Positions 9,165 through 18,107 of a stretch of DNA of 64,000 nucleotides are shown in pieces. A model generated the notes under the pieces. The model did no database searches and was not told where the DNA came from. It saw only the letters and a list, made by a program, of their open reading frames with translations. The position numbers and the translations under genes are program-made. The stretch covers positions 1-64,000 of the forward strand of contig NZ_FOUS01000007.1 of the NCBI RefSeq assembly GCF_900114915.1, written 5' to 3'. Positions within the stretch are counted from its first letter, which is position 1; each line of letters starts with the position of its first letter. This DNA is from Bradyrhizobium sp. Rc3b (GTDB lineage Bacteria > Pseudomonadota > Alphaproteobacteria > Rhizobiales > Xanthobacteraceae).

Positions 9165-9353
9165 TCAAGATGCCGCGCGCGTACGTCCCTCGATCAACGG
9201 CGCGGACTCGTGATGAAGTGCGTAGCAGTCGTAGCCGCAGTAGCGCAGCAGCGTCCTGGCGTCGCGCAGATAACCACCATCGATCTCCTCGCAGCACCAA
9301 AGGCACGACGTCTTGCGGAACGGGGTTCTGCCGTTCACCAATATGAATCTCAC
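9165..9353 (-). CDS. Small cysteine-rich protein, RFxLVN family (member 2)
   Basis: A 62-residue protein from GTG at 9353 with GGGAGG six bases upstream. The GTG overlaps the TGA of the preceding secreted-protein gene (GTGA), so translation is probably coupled. It starts (M)RFILVNGRTP, then CLWCCEEI and, about 18 residues later, RYCGYDCYALH, matching the product encoded at 8812-9120. Zinc binding is inferred from the cysteine spacing. No catalytic motif; function unknown. Confidence 0.68.
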   Translation of the reverse strand: MRFILVNGRTPFRKTSCLWCCEEIDGGYLRDARTLLRYCGYDCYALHHESAPLIEGRTRAAS

Positions 9354-9745
9354 GTGGCACCTCCCAACGCGAAACAGTAGACCAGGTCGACCAGAGAGGC
9401 GGACGGCGGTGGCGCGCAGATATGGTTGCGGCCGTCGGGATTGTCTCTGTTGCGCTCGACCTTCTGCGACGGGATCAGGATGTATTTGCCGTCTTCCCGG
9501 CGCCGCGCGTAGATCCTGCCGTCGACGTAGCGAATCTCGGTCGGGTAGCAATCGGCGTTGTTGCAGCAGCTCAGAACCGGATTATCCGGCATGTGCCAGC
9601 TCGAATAGAACTTCTCGTGCAGCAGTTGATCCTGAGGCGGATGGTGACGATGTGAACCATCCGGTCCGGCTTCGTCGGCCTCCACGCCCGTCACCAGCGA
9701 AAGTGGCAGCGCGATCGCCAACAGGAGCTTGCAGGTACGGTTCAA
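9350..9745 (-). CDS. Secreted histidine- and cysteine-containing hypothetical protein
   Basis: A 131-residue protein with a cleavable signal peptide (about 1-24, ending VEADEA region). The mature part starts with a His-rich stretch (SHRHHPPQDQ), followed by SCCNNADCYP and a basic region, and ends in a hydrophobic tail. Cys, His and Asp content suggests metal binding or disulfides in the periplasm; this is inference. Its stop overlaps the start of the next gene, so it belongs to the small-gene cluster at 8812-9990. Confidence 0.68.
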   Translation of the reverse strand: MNRTCKLLLAIALPLSLVTGVEADEAGPDGSHRHHPPQDQLLHEKFYSSWHMPDNPVLSCCNNADCYPTEIRYVDGRIYARRREDGKYILIPSQKVERNRDNPDGRNHICAPPPSASLVDLVYCFALGGAT

Positions 9746-9798
9746 CGCAGCCTCCCGACGAAGAAATTGCCTGAGGTGGCAGACGCGGCGGCTGGTCC

Positions 9799-9987
9799 TC
9801 AGGCCGCCTGATATCGGAACAACCAGCGACGGTCGCGCTCACGGCGCGCCCTGAACCGGTCGAGGCATTTCCTCGAGCAGACCGGCGTCCGCCAGGAATA
9901 GTATCGGATCAGGCCAAACTTCGCCGCGCAGACAGCACAGCCTTTGGACTCGGGACGGCGCTCGGAGTAGTCGGGGCTATCGCACAT
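9799..9987 (-). CDS. Small basic cysteine-pair protein
   Basis: A 62-residue protein starting MCDSPDYSER; an ATG one codon upstream (9990) is also possible. AGGAG lies six bases before the chosen ATG and only three before the other. It has CAVC and, 19 residues later, a CSRKC pair, then a strongly basic C-terminus (RFRARRERDRR). It is the promoter-proximal gene of the four-gene run. The basic tail and cysteine pairs would suit a nucleic-acid-binding zinc knuckle, but no family is recognised. Confidence 0.62.
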   Translation of the reverse strand: MCDSPDYSERRPESKGCAVCAAKFGLIRYYSWRTPVCSRKCLDRFRARRERDRRWLFRYQAA

Positions 9988-9990
9988 CAT

Positions 9991-10458
9991 CCTCTCCTCT
10001 TGACCTCTTAGGGGTCCCGGCTTCCTTGTGCGCAAGCACGGGTCGCCACGGTCGTCACGGAAAATGCGGCTTCTCAATCGTGACTGCCAATTCATCGGCA
10101 AGTCAGGGGGCGGACGCAGAGCCTGGCTCTTTTGGGGGCAACACCCCCGGAGCCTTTCAGCAATTTGTGCTCCGCAATCGTCTCCTCTCGATTGGCTGCC
10201 AAACTAGGCCGGCTGCAACGCATCGCTCAATTGTACGGAGGTAAATGCGCGCTAGAACTAGGGTTGTGCGAGCTATACGTAGGTTTGGGCCGTAGTTTTG
10301 CGGACCTCTGCCCGCCCGCGCAACGAGACGGAGCAACGCCCGCAAGCTGCACGGCAACCGGGAGTTTTGCCGGCAATCCGACTTTGGTCGGAGCCAATTG
10401 CCCCTGTTCGGGCAAAGTGCTCTACTCGCCTTGACGCTGGCGCGCCGGGACGCTTGCG
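9991..10458. other. 468-base divergent intergenic region with three short hairpins
   Basis: No gene could be supported here. Three compact inverted repeats are visible: GGGGG-CAACA-CCCCC at 10134-10148, CCGAC-TTTG-GTCGG at 10378-10391, and TTGCCC-CTGTTC-GGGCAA at 10398-10415. The last two lie 45-80 bases before the histidine kinase start and may form a structured leader. Both the small-gene cluster and the kinase should have promoters in this gap. Confidence 0.5.
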
Positions 10459-12882
10459 ATGATGCCTGGCCAGATCACGAAAATCGGGACTTCGGCCGCA
10501 CAATTCCTGCTCGGCGGCCTTGCGGCGCTTCGATCATTCGGCAACGGCGAGAAGGACCGGTCCGCGGTCGCTGAGGCCTCGCGGCAGAACGCCGATCTGC
10601 GTGACGCCATGAAGCAATGGCGCGAGGTGTTCGAGCACAACCCGGTCATGTACTTCATGGTCGATCCGGCCGGAACGGTGCTCAACGTGAATACGTTTGG
10701 CGCCGCACAACTGGGCTACACGACGGCCGAGCTGATCGGCCAATCCGTGCTGAACGTCTTCTTCGAGGAAGACCACGACTTCGTTCGTCAATGCGTCGCT
10801 TTGTGCCTCACGACCGTGGACCAGTCGCATACCTGGGAGATTCGCAAGTTCCGGAAGGACGGGTCGGTGCTCTGGGTCCGCGAGAACGCCAAGGCGATGC
10901 TGCGCGGCGACGGCACGCCGATCCTGCTGGTCGCGTGCGAGAACATCACCCAGCGCAAGGAGACCGAGGATGCGCTGCGACAGAGCGAGGCCTACCTCGC
11001 CCAGGCCCAGGAATTGAGCCACACCGGCAGCTTCGGCTTGAACCTCGCCACCGGCGAGGCGGTCTGGTCGAGGGAGACTTTCCGCATCTTCCAATGCGAC
11101 CCTGCGACGAAGCCGACCCTGAACTTCGCCTTTCAGCGCATCCATCCGGAAGATCGCGACACAGTCCGCAGCACCCTTGATCGGGCCTACCGGCTGGCGG
11201 AGGATTTCGACCACGAATACCGCCTGCTGATGCCCGACGGATCGATCAAATATCTCCATTCCGTGGCGCGCGCCGTGCGGCACCCATCCGGGCGCATCGA
11301 GTTCGTCGGAGCGGTGACCGATGTCACGATTGCGAAGGAAGCGGAACAGAGGCTGCGTCGCAGCGAAGCCTATTTGGCCGAAGCCCAACGCCTCAGCCAT
11401 ACGAGCAGCTGGGCCTGGGACGTTCATCGTCAGGAGTTCGCCTACCGCTCGACTGAACTGTACCGACTGTTCGGGTTTGAGCCGGACCAGACCGATGTCC
11501 CGGCCCGGGCTTTTCAGCAACGTATCCTGCCGGAGGACTTTCGGCGGATTGTCGAGGTGGAACGTGAAGCTGTCAGGCAAAAGCAGCCCTTCCAGATCGA
11601 CTTCCGGATTGTGCGCCCCGACGGCTCGATCAGACGCGTCCACAGCGAGGGACATCCTGTGATCGGCCGCGACGGCGAGGTGATGGAAATCATCGGCACG
11701 CACGTGGACGTCACCGAGCAGTTCGCGGCGAAAGATGCGCTGCATAAGGCGTTCGACGAGCTCAAGACATCCGAACAGCGGTTCCGCGACTATGCCGAAA
11801 CCGCATCCGACTGGTTCTGGGAGACCGGTCCGGACCACCGCATCACCAGGATATCGGAGCATGCCGAAACCTCCAGCGCGGCGCCGAAGGGCCTGATCGG
11901 CCTGACCCGCTGGGACATTCCGCCCGACGCCGAGTTCGAGCCGGAGAAATGGGAGCAGCATCGCGCGGCGCTCGATGCCCACGTTGCGTTCCGCGATCTG
12001 ATCTACCGCAGCAGGGATGGCAACGGATCTCCAATCTACGTTCGGACCAGCGGCAAGCCGTTCCATGATGCGGCAGGCAATTTTCTCGGCTATCGCGGCG
12101 TCAGCAGCGACGTCACGGCGGCAATCCGCGTCGAGCAGGCGGAAGAGGCGCTGCGCAAGGCGCAAGGCGAGCTCGCCCACGTCACCCGCGTCACGACGCT
12201 CGGCGAACTGACCACCTCGATTGCCCACGAAATCACCCAGCCCATTGCCGCGGTGATCTCCAACGCGGACGCTTGCATCGCTTGGCTTGACCGCGACCCC
12301 GCCAACCTGAAGGCCGCGCGCCGTTCCGCAGAATGGATTGTCGAGGACGCCAACCGGGCAAGCGAGGTGATCCGCCGGATCAGAGCGCTTGCGAAGAAGA
12401 CCGAGATCGAAATGGTTCCACTCGACATCAACCAGGTCGTCAGGGAGGCCGTGGCGCTGGTTCGGCGCGAGCTCGCGATCCATGCGGTGTCGGTGCGAAT
12501 GGAGTTGGCGTCCGACCTGCCCAGGATTTGCGGCGACCGGATCCAGCTGCAGCAGGTCCTGATCAACCTGGTGGTGAACGGCATCGAAGCCATGCATGCC
12601 AATGTCGACCGCCCGCGCGAGCTGGCGATCCGCTCGAGCCGGACGGACGACGACCGCCTGCTCCTCACCGTGACGGACCGCGGTGTCGGCCTTGGCAAAG
12701 ACGTCAAGGAACGCATCTTCAACCCCTTCTTCACGACGAAATCGGGCGGTCTCGGAATGGGACTCTCGATCTGCCGATCGATCATCGAGGCTCATGCGGG
12801 CCGGCTTTCGGCCATTCAAAATGAAGGGAGTGGTGCAACATTCCAGATCGCCCTGCCCTTGCCACACAAGGACACGTCGTGA
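10459..12882 (+). CDS. Multi-PAS sensor histidine kinase
   Basis: An 807-residue kinase without transmembrane segments. Four PAS domains follow one another (about 50-170, 180-290, 305-420 and 435-560), each ending in a PAC-like stretch such as GAVTDVTIAKEAE or IIGTHVDVTEQF. Then come the dimerisation/phosphoacceptor domain (about 575-650; motif IAHEITQP with the phosphorylated His) and the ATPase domain (about 680-805; N box NLVVNGIEAM, then DRGVGLG and GGLGMGLSI). It resembles the FixL/TodS class of cytoplasmic kinases, but no haem-binding PAS signature was identified. It overlaps the next gene by four bases (GTGA). Confidence 0.93.
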   Translation: MMPGQITKIGTSAAQFLLGGLAALRSFGNGEKDRSAVAEASRQNADLRDAMKQWREVFEHNPVMYFMVDPAGTVLNVNTFGAAQLGYTTAELIGQSVLNVFFEEDHDFVRQCVALCLTTVDQSHTWEIRKFRKDGSVLWVRENAKAMLRGDGTPILLVACENITQRKETEDALRQSEAYLAQAQELSHTGSFGLNLATGEAVWSRETFRIFQCDPATKPTLNFAFQRIHPEDRDTVRSTLDRAYRLAEDFDHEYRLLMPDGSIKYLHSVARAVRHPSGRIEFVGAVTDVTIAKEAEQRLRRSEAYLAEAQRLSHTSSWAWDVHRQEFAYRSTELYRLFGFEPDQTDVPARAFQQRILPEDFRRIVEVEREAVRQKQPFQIDFRIVRPDGSIRRVHSEGHPVIGRDGEVMEIIGTHVDVTEQFAAKDALHKAFDELKTSEQRFRDYAETASDWFWETGPDHRITRISEHAETSSAAPKGLIGLTRWDIPPDAEFEPEKWEQHRAALDAHVAFRDLIYRSRDGNGSPIYVRTSGKPFHDAAGNFLGYRGVSSDVTAAIRVEQAEEALRKAQGELAHVTRVTTLGELTTSIAHEITQPIAAVISNADACIAWLDRDPANLKAARRSAEWIVEDANRASEVIRRIRALAKKTEIEMVPLDINQVVREAVALVRRELAIHAVSVRMELASDLPRICGDRIQLQQVLINLVVNGIEAMHANVDRPRELAIRSSRTDDDRLLLTVTDRGVGLGKDVKERIFNPFFTTKSGGLGMGLSICRSIIEAHAGRLSAIQNEGSGATFQIALPLPHKDTS

Positions 12883-13544
12883 CTGATCATGCCAAGCAGG
12901 CCCAGGCGAGCGCCGCTGATCCGATCGTCCTGATCGTCGATGATGATCCGTCGATGCGCCGTGCGCTCACCAATCTCTTTCAATCGGTCGGTCTCAAGGT
13001 CGAAGCCTTCAGTTCGGCGGCGGAGATCATGGAAGCCAAACCGCCTGCGGTCCCCAGTTGCCTCGTGCTCGACATCCGCCTGCCAGGCTTGAGTGGCCTC
13101 GACCTCCAGGCGGACCTTGCCAAAGCCAATATTCACACCCCCATTATCTTCATCACCGGTCACGGCGATATTCCCATGACCGTAAGAGCCATGAAGAGCG
13201 GTGCCGTCGATTTTCTGACCAAGCCGGTGCGCGACCAGGACATGCTGGATGCGGTGCAGGCTGCGATCGAACGCGATCGCAAGCGGCGCGATGCCGAGCA
13301 GTCGATCTCGGGCGTGCGATCCCGTTACGAGGGGCTGACGGCGCGCGAACGCGACGTGCTCGCCCTGGTTGCATCCGGCCTGATGAACAAGCAAGTCGCC
13401 GCCGAGCTGGGATTGGCTGAAATCACCGTGAAGATCTATCGCGGCCAGATCATGCGGAAAATGGCAGCGAAGTCGTTGGCGGACCTCGTCAGAATGACCG
13501 ACGCGCTCGGAATCCCGCGCAACAGGGGTCATCTGCAAACCTAA
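12879..13544 (+). CDS. FixJ/NodW-family response regulator
   Basis: A 221-residue two-component regulator: receiver domain (about 12-130; acidic pocket VDDDPS, phospho-Asp in LVLDIRLPGLSG, Lys in LTKPVRDQ) and LuxR-type HTH (about 155-215; LTARERDVLALVASGLMNKQVAAELGL). It starts with GTG overlapping the kinase stop, so it is the translationally coupled partner of that kinase. Regulators of this class activate or repress promoters after phosphorylation; the target genes cannot be read from the sequence. Confidence 0.92.
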   Translation: MTDHAKQAQASAADPIVLIVDDDPSMRRALTNLFQSVGLKVEAFSSAAEIMEAKPPAVPSCLVLDIRLPGLSGLDLQADLAKANIHTPIIFITGHGDIPMTVRAMKSGAVDFLTKPVRDQDMLDAVQAAIERDRKRRDAEQSISGVRSRYEGLTARERDVLALVASGLMNKQVAAELGLAEITVKIYRGQIMRKMAAKSLADLVRMTDALGIPRNRGHLQT

Positions 13545-13631
13545 GTATGCTTTCCAATCTCGCTCCGGTGGCCCACCTTGCCTCGAGCGGCTGAATCGCG
13601 GCCGGCGGCTCCCCGTGCAGGAGCGATCATA

Positions 13632-14018
13632 TTGTCAGCGTCTTCGATCATTTCCGTCATTGATGATGATCCCTCCGTTCGTCTTGCGACGAACAACCTC
13701 CTGACGTCGCGCGGGTATACGGTCCACACCTTTGGCTCGGCTCACGAATTTCTCCAATCCGCCGAACTTGAGACGACCTGCTGCGTGATCACGGACGTGC
13801 AGATGTCGGTCATGAGCGGCGTCGAGCTGTTGACGCATATGCGCGGTCTCGGGCACGTCACGCCTTTCATCTTCATGACGGCTTTTCCGGACGAGTCCGT
13901 ACGCGACCGCGCACTCAGGGCCGGCGCGATCTGCTTTCTCGCCAAGCCATTTTCGACGCCGGCCCTGATGCAGTGCCTGGAGACCGCACTGTCGGACCCC
14001 GGTGACGCCACGATGTGA
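13632..14018 (+). CDS. Stand-alone receiver-domain protein (CheY/FixJ-like receiver)
   Basis: A 128-residue protein that is only a receiver domain: SVIDDDPSVR, phospho-Asp in VITDVQMSVMSG, Thr in IFMTAFPDE, Lys in FLAKPFSTP. No output domain follows. It starts at TTG 13632, with AGGAG eight bases upstream; further upstream codons are low-complexity. It lies 87 bases behind the FixJ-like gene and may act as a phosphate sink or second partner of the same kinase, which is inference. Confidence 0.82.
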   Translation: MSASSIISVIDDDPSVRLATNNLLTSRGYTVHTFGSAHEFLQSAELETTCCVITDVQMSVMSGVELLTHMRGLGHVTPFIFMTAFPDESVRDRALRAGAICFLAKPFSTPALMQCLETALSDPGDATM

Positions 14019-14072
14019 TGCGGCGGCGCCGGAATTCCACGGCCAGGACAGACCTGCGGCCATGCGACGTGC

Positions 14073-15044
14073 TCAATCCACCTTGATGTTCGCCGCCTTG
14101 ATCATCGGCCACCATTTGGCGATCTCGGCCTTCTGGCGGGTGCCGAGCGCTTCGGGCGTGAGCTGATCCTTGGGCGTCATCTCCAGCCCCTGGCTTTCGA
14201 GCTGCTTCTTCACGGCGGGATCGTTCAGCGCCTCCACCGCCGCAGCATTGAGTTTGGCAACGATTTCCTTGGGCGTTCCCTTCGGCACCCACATGCCCGA
14301 CCACAGCGTCATGTTGAAGCCCTTCAGACCCGCCTCCTCCGCGGTTGGGATCTCGGGCGCCGAGGACAGGCGCTTGCTGTCGGTGATGGCGTAGGCGCGG
14401 ATGGTGCCGGCGCGGACCTGCGCGATCGAGTTGGACGTCTGGTCGACGATGACGTCGATCTGACCAGCGATGAGATCGTTCAACGCGGGCGCGGTGCCGC
14501 GATACGGCACGTATTGCAGCTTGATGCCGGAGACGCTCTCGAAATAGACGCCGGCGATATGGCTGCCGGAGCCCGCGCCGGCGGTGCCCGCTGTCGGCGC
14601 CGACGGCCGCGACTTCAGCCATTCGATCAGCTCTTTCAGCGAGGTCGCGGGCACCGCGTTCTTGCTGACGACGATCATCGGATTGCTCGGCAGCAGCACC
14701 ACCGGCTCGAGGTCGGCCACGAGGTCGTATTTGAGCTTGTAGACGGCGCCATTGGCGACGTGGGTGCCGAGATGGCCGAAGGAGATGGTGTAGCCGTCCG
14801 GCGGCGATTGCACGGCACGGCCGACGCCGATCGAGCCGCCCGCGCCGGTGACGTTCTCGACCACGAGGGGCTGGCCGAGCGCAGTTCGCATCCGCTCGGC
14901 GAGCACACGCGCCATCGCATCCGACGGGCCGCCGGCCGAGAAGGGCACGATGATGGTGATGGGACGGGAGGGATAGTCATCGGCGCGCGCGGCGCCGGTC
15001 ACAGCGAGAATAGCAAACAGCGCAGCCCAGACGGCCTTCGTCAT
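14073..15044 (-). CDS. Tripartite tricarboxylate transporter substrate-binding protein (Bug/TctC family)
   Basis: A 323-residue periplasmic binding protein. Signal peptide at 1-22 (ending AARA), then the family start DDYPSRPITIIVPFSAGG and the conserved PSDAMARVLAERM and VENVTGAGGSIG segments. Bug proteins bind carboxylates or related small acids; many are orphans without TctAB membrane partners, and none is visible here. The ATG at 15044 is preceded by GGAGAAG. The gene follows the threonine synthase-like gene across a palindromic repeat, so cotranscription is doubtful. Confidence 0.9.
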   Translation of the reverse strand: MTKAVWAALFAILAVTGAARADDYPSRPITIIVPFSAGGPSDAMARVLAERMRTALGQPLVVENVTGAGGSIGVGRAVQSPPDGYTISFGHLGTHVANGAVYKLKYDLVADLEPVVLLPSNPMIVVSKNAVPATSLKELIEWLKSRPSAPTAGTAGAGSGSHIAGVYFESVSGIKLQYVPYRGTAPALNDLIAGQIDVIVDQTSNSIAQVRAGTIRAYAITDSKRLSSAPEIPTAEEAGLKGFNMTLWSGMWVPKGTPKEIVAKLNAAAVEALNDPAVKKQLESQGLEMTPKDQLTPEALGTRQKAEIAKWWPMIKAANIKVD

Positions 15045-15083
15045 TGTCTTCTCCCCAGCGATGTCGTTCTTGTTTTTCTTCAT

Positions 15084-15213
15084 CTCGCCCCGCTTGCGGG
15101 GAGAGATCGAATTGCGAAACAATTCGGGTGAGGGGGAGTCTCCGCAAATTCAGCTGTCACCGCCCCCGCGGAGACTCCCCCTCACCCCAACCCTCTCCCC
15201 GCAAGCGGGGCGA
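15084..15213. repeat. Palindromic intergenic repeat, family B
   Basis: Long inverted repeat with outer arms CTCGCCCCGCTTGCGGGGAG and the complementary block at 15192-15213; inner arms GGTGAGGGGGAGTCTCCGC and GCGGAGACTCCCCCTCACC repeat the symmetry. Each outer arm is itself a hairpin (CCCCGCTTGCGGGG). This layout is typical of intergenic palindromes in Bradyrhizobiaceae. It probably acts as, or hides, a terminator after the threonine synthase-like gene. Confidence 0.85.
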
Positions 15214-15225
15214 GGGAGAAGCAAG

Positions 15226-16467
15226 CTAGAACTGCGTGTAGTCGATCGGCTTGTGACGGTCGAGCGTGCGGGTGACGGGCGGCAGCGGGTATTTCAGGCC
15301 GGTCGCGCAATTGAACAGCATGACGCGGTCATCCTTCGAGACGCGGCCGTCGGCGAGGCTGTCCTTGTAGGCGGCGTAGGTGGCGGCGCCCTCGGGGCAG
15401 AGCAGCAGCCCCTCCTCGCGCGCGACCTCGTTCAGCGCCGACGAAATCTTGTCATCGTCGACCGCGATGGCAAAGCCCTTGCTCTCGCGCACCGCGCGCA
15501 GGATCAGGAAATCGCCGATCGCCTGCGGCACGCGGATGCCGGACGCGATGGTGTGAGCGTCCTCCCAGCGCGTCGCATGCTCGGTGCCGGCGTCATAGGC
15601 CCGCACCATCGGCGCGCAACCGGAGGCCTGCACCGCGACCATGCGCGGGCGTTTTGAGCCGATGAAGCCGATCTTCTCGAGCTCGTCGAACGCCTTCCAC
15701 ATGCCGATCAGGCCGGTGCCGCCGCCGGTCGGATAGAAGATCACGTCGGGCACGTCCCAACCGAGCTGCTCGGCGAGCTCGAGGCCCATCGTCTTCTTGC
15801 CCTCGATGCGGTACGGCTCCTTCAAGGTCGAGGTGTCGAACCAGCCGACTTTTGCCTTGCCCTCGCCGACGATCTTGCCGCAATCATCGATATAGCCGTT
15901 GACGCGGTAGACGGTCGCGCCCTGCAGCTCGATCTCGCTGACGTTCACCTCCGGCGTATCGGCCGGGCAGAAGATCGTGGTCTTGATGCCGCAGGACGTC
16001 GCATAGGCCGCGAGCGCCGCGCCGGCATTGCCGTTGGTCGGCATCGCCATGTGCTTGATGCCGAGCGCCTTGCCCATCGACACGGCCATCACGAGACCGC
16101 GCGCCTTGAACGAACCGGTCGGCAGCCGTCCCTCGTCCTTGACGATGATCTCGCCGCCGCCGAGCTTCTTGCCGAGCTTCGGCAGCCGGATCAGGGGCGT
16201 GGTGACTTCGCCGAGCGAGACGATGTCCTTGCATTTGCGCACCGGCAACAGCTCGCGGTAGCGCCACATGTCGCCGGGCCGCTGCGCCAGCGCGTCCTTG
16301 GTCAGCGCCTTCTTCACGCCCGCGAGGTCGTAGCGGACGAGCAGCGGCTTGCCCGCCTTGGAGAGGTTGTGGATCTGGTCGGCCGCGTAGTGATCGCCTT
16401 CCATCGCGCATTCGAGATGGGTGACGAAGGTCGGGCGTTCGATGGTGAGGTTGTCGTTGTCGTGCAT
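15226..16467 (-). CDS. thrC: Threonine synthase-like PLP enzyme
   Basis: A 413-residue fold-type II PLP enzyme. The PLP-binding lysine is in PTGSFKARG, the phosphate loop is PTGGGTGLIG, and TNGNAGAALAAYA matches the substrate loop. The N-terminal part (about 18-50) resembles the zinc-ribbon region of archaeal-type threonine synthases, but only one cysteine (LEC) remains, so zinc is unlikely. The usual synthase motif has KDRG where this has KARG, so threonine dehydratase-like activity or another beta-replacement reaction remains possible. It stands alone, with no thrA or thrB nearby. Confidence 0.8.
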   Translation of the reverse strand: MHDNDNLTIERPTFVTHLECAMEGDHYAADQIHNLSKAGKPLLVRYDLAGVKKALTKDALAQRPGDMWRYRELLPVRKCKDIVSLGEVTTPLIRLPKLGKKLGGGEIIVKDEGRLPTGSFKARGLVMAVSMGKALGIKHMAMPTNGNAGAALAAYATSCGIKTTIFCPADTPEVNVSEIELQGATVYRVNGYIDDCGKIVGEGKAKVGWFDTSTLKEPYRIEGKKTMGLELAEQLGWDVPDVIFYPTGGGTGLIGMWKAFDELEKIGFIGSKRPRMVAVQASGCAPMVRAYDAGTEHATRWEDAHTIASGIRVPQAIGDFLILRAVRESKGFAIAVDDDKISSALNEVAREEGLLLCPEGAATYAAYKDSLADGRVSKDDRVMLFNCATGLKYPLPPVTRTLDRHKPIDYTQF

Positions 16468-16508
16468 GGGTTCATTCCCTCTTCTTGTTTTCGTATTTCT
16501 CTATCAAA

Positions 16509-16644
16509 CCCGTCACCCTGAGGCGCCGGAACGAAGCGGAGGCCTCGAAGGGCGACGAGCCCGGCTGCTGCAGCTCGGCCCTTCATCCTTCGAGCTCGGC
16601 CAGCCGTGCTATGCACCGCTGGCCTCGCACCTCAGGATGACGGG
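16509..16644. repeat. Palindromic intergenic repeat, family C
   Basis: Outer arms CCCGTCACCCTGAGG and CCTCAGGATGACGGG close a region that also contains GCCTCGAAGGGCGA facing CCTTCGAGCTCGGCC. The element fills the gap between lpdA and the threonine synthase-like gene, both on the minus strand, and resembles dispersed palindromes of related genomes. Confidence 0.8.
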
Positions 16645-16668
16645 TCCCACAGCCCGCTGGCTCATCCA

Positions 16669-18090
16669 TCAGATATTCAACACCCGCCCATACGCATCCA
16701 GCACGGCTTCCTTCATCATCTCCGACAGGGTCGGATGCGGGAACACTGTGTGCATCAGCTCTTCTTCCGTGGTCTCCAGGTTCATGGCGACGACGTAGCC
16801 CTGGATCAGCTCGGTCACTTCAGCACCGACCATGTGGGCGCCGAGCAACTGGCCGGTCTTCTTGTCGAAGATGACCTTGACCAGGCCCTGGTCCTCGCCG
16901 AGCGCGATCGCCTTGCCGTTGCCGACGAAGGGGAAGCGGCCGACACGGATCTCGCGGCCGCTCTCTTTGGCCTTGGCTTCGGTCAGGCCGACGGAGGCGA
17001 CCTGCGGCTGGCAATAGGTGCAGCCCGGGATCAGGTTCTTGTCCATGGGATGCGGATGCAGGCCCTTGATCGCCTCGACGCAGATCACGCCCTCATGCTC
17101 GGCCTTGTGGGCGAGCATCGGGGGCCCCGCGACGTCGCCGATCGCATAGATGCCGGGGACGTTGGTCTTGCCGTAGCCGTCGATCACGATGACGCCGCGG
17201 TCGGTCTTCACGCCGATTTTTTCCAGGCCGAGATTCTCGATATTGCCGACGACGCCGACCGCCGAGATCACGCGCTCGAACTCGGTCGTGACAGGCTTGC
17301 CCTTGCCATCGTCGATGGTGGCGACGACGCTGTCGGCCTTCTTCTCCAGCTTGGTCACCTTGGTCGAGGACATGATCTTGATGCCCTGCTTCTCCAGCCG
17401 CTTGCGCGCAAGGCCTGCGATCTCGGCGTCCTCGACGGGGAGGATCTGCGGCAGCACCTCGACCACCGTCACGTCCGAGCCCATGGTGTGGAAGAACGAG
17501 GCGAACTCGATGCCGATCGCGCCGGAGCCGACCACGAGCAGCGATTTCGGCATCTTCTCCGGCACCATGGCCTCGAAATAGGTCCAGATCAGCTTCTTGT
17601 CGGGCTCGAGCCCGGGCAGCACGCGCGGCCGCGCGCCGGTCGCGACGATGATGTGCTTGGCCTGATAGCTCCCCTCGCCCAGCGTGCCCTTCGGCGCCTC
17701 GACATCGGACTTCTTCACAGTGACCTTGCCGGGCGCGTCGATCGAAGCCGCGCCCCAGATCACGCTCACCTTGTTCTTCTTCATCAGGAAGCCGACGCCG
17801 TCGTTCAGCCGCTTGGAGACGCCGCGCGAGCGCTGCACGACGGCCTTCGGGTCGAACGAGACCTTCTCCGCCGAGAGGCCGTAGTCCTTGGCGTGCTGCA
17901 TGTAGTGATAGATCTCGGCGGAGCGTAAGAGCGCCTTGGTCGGGATGCAGCCCCAGTTCAGGCAGATGCCGCCGAGATACGACTTCTCGACGATCGCGAC
18001 CTTGAAACCGAGCTGAGCGGCGCGGATCGCGGTGACATAGCCGCCGGGACCGGAGCCGATGATGATGATGTCGAAGGATGTGTCGGCCAT
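16669..18090 (-). CDS. lpdA: Dihydrolipoyl dehydrogenase (E3)
   Basis: A 473-residue flavoprotein that reoxidises the dihydrolipoyl groups of the pyruvate dehydrogenase complex with NAD+. FAD motif GSGPGGYVTAIRAAQLG at the N-terminus; redox disulfide in GGICLNWGCIPTKA; NAD-binding VGSGAIGIEFASFF; second FAD motif YAIGDVAGPPMLAHKA; C-terminal dimer domain with the catalytic pair in HTVFPHPTLSE. Length is usual for the family. It is the last gene of the pdh run and probably serves this complex; other E3 copies may exist elsewhere. Confidence 0.96.
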   Translation of the reverse strand: MADTSFDIIIIGSGPGGYVTAIRAAQLGFKVAIVEKSYLGGICLNWGCIPTKALLRSAEIYHYMQHAKDYGLSAEKVSFDPKAVVQRSRGVSKRLNDGVGFLMKKNKVSVIWGAASIDAPGKVTVKKSDVEAPKGTLGEGSYQAKHIIVATGARPRVLPGLEPDKKLIWTYFEAMVPEKMPKSLLVVGSGAIGIEFASFFHTMGSDVTVVEVLPQILPVEDAEIAGLARKRLEKQGIKIMSSTKVTKLEKKADSVVATIDDGKGKPVTTEFERVISAVGVVGNIENLGLEKIGVKTDRGVIVIDGYGKTNVPGIYAIGDVAGPPMLAHKAEHEGVICVEAIKGLHPHPMDKNLIPGCTYCQPQVASVGLTEAKAKESGREIRVGRFPFVGNGKAIALGEDQGLVKVIFDKKTGQLLGAHMVGAEVTELIQGYVVAMNLETTEEELMHTVFPHPTLSEMMKEAVLDAYGRVLNI

Positions 18091-18107
18091 GGCGGCTCCC
18101 GTTCAAC

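Noticed and set aside
10534..12867. 777-codon minus-strand frame opposite the histidine kinase
   Set aside because: Shadow of a gene with complete kinase motifs; no recognisable domain.
15226..16467. Calling the PLP enzyme a threonine dehydratase
   Set aside because: The lysine segment GSFKARG would allow it, but the N-terminal region and overall layout fit threonine synthases better; left as threonine synthase-like.
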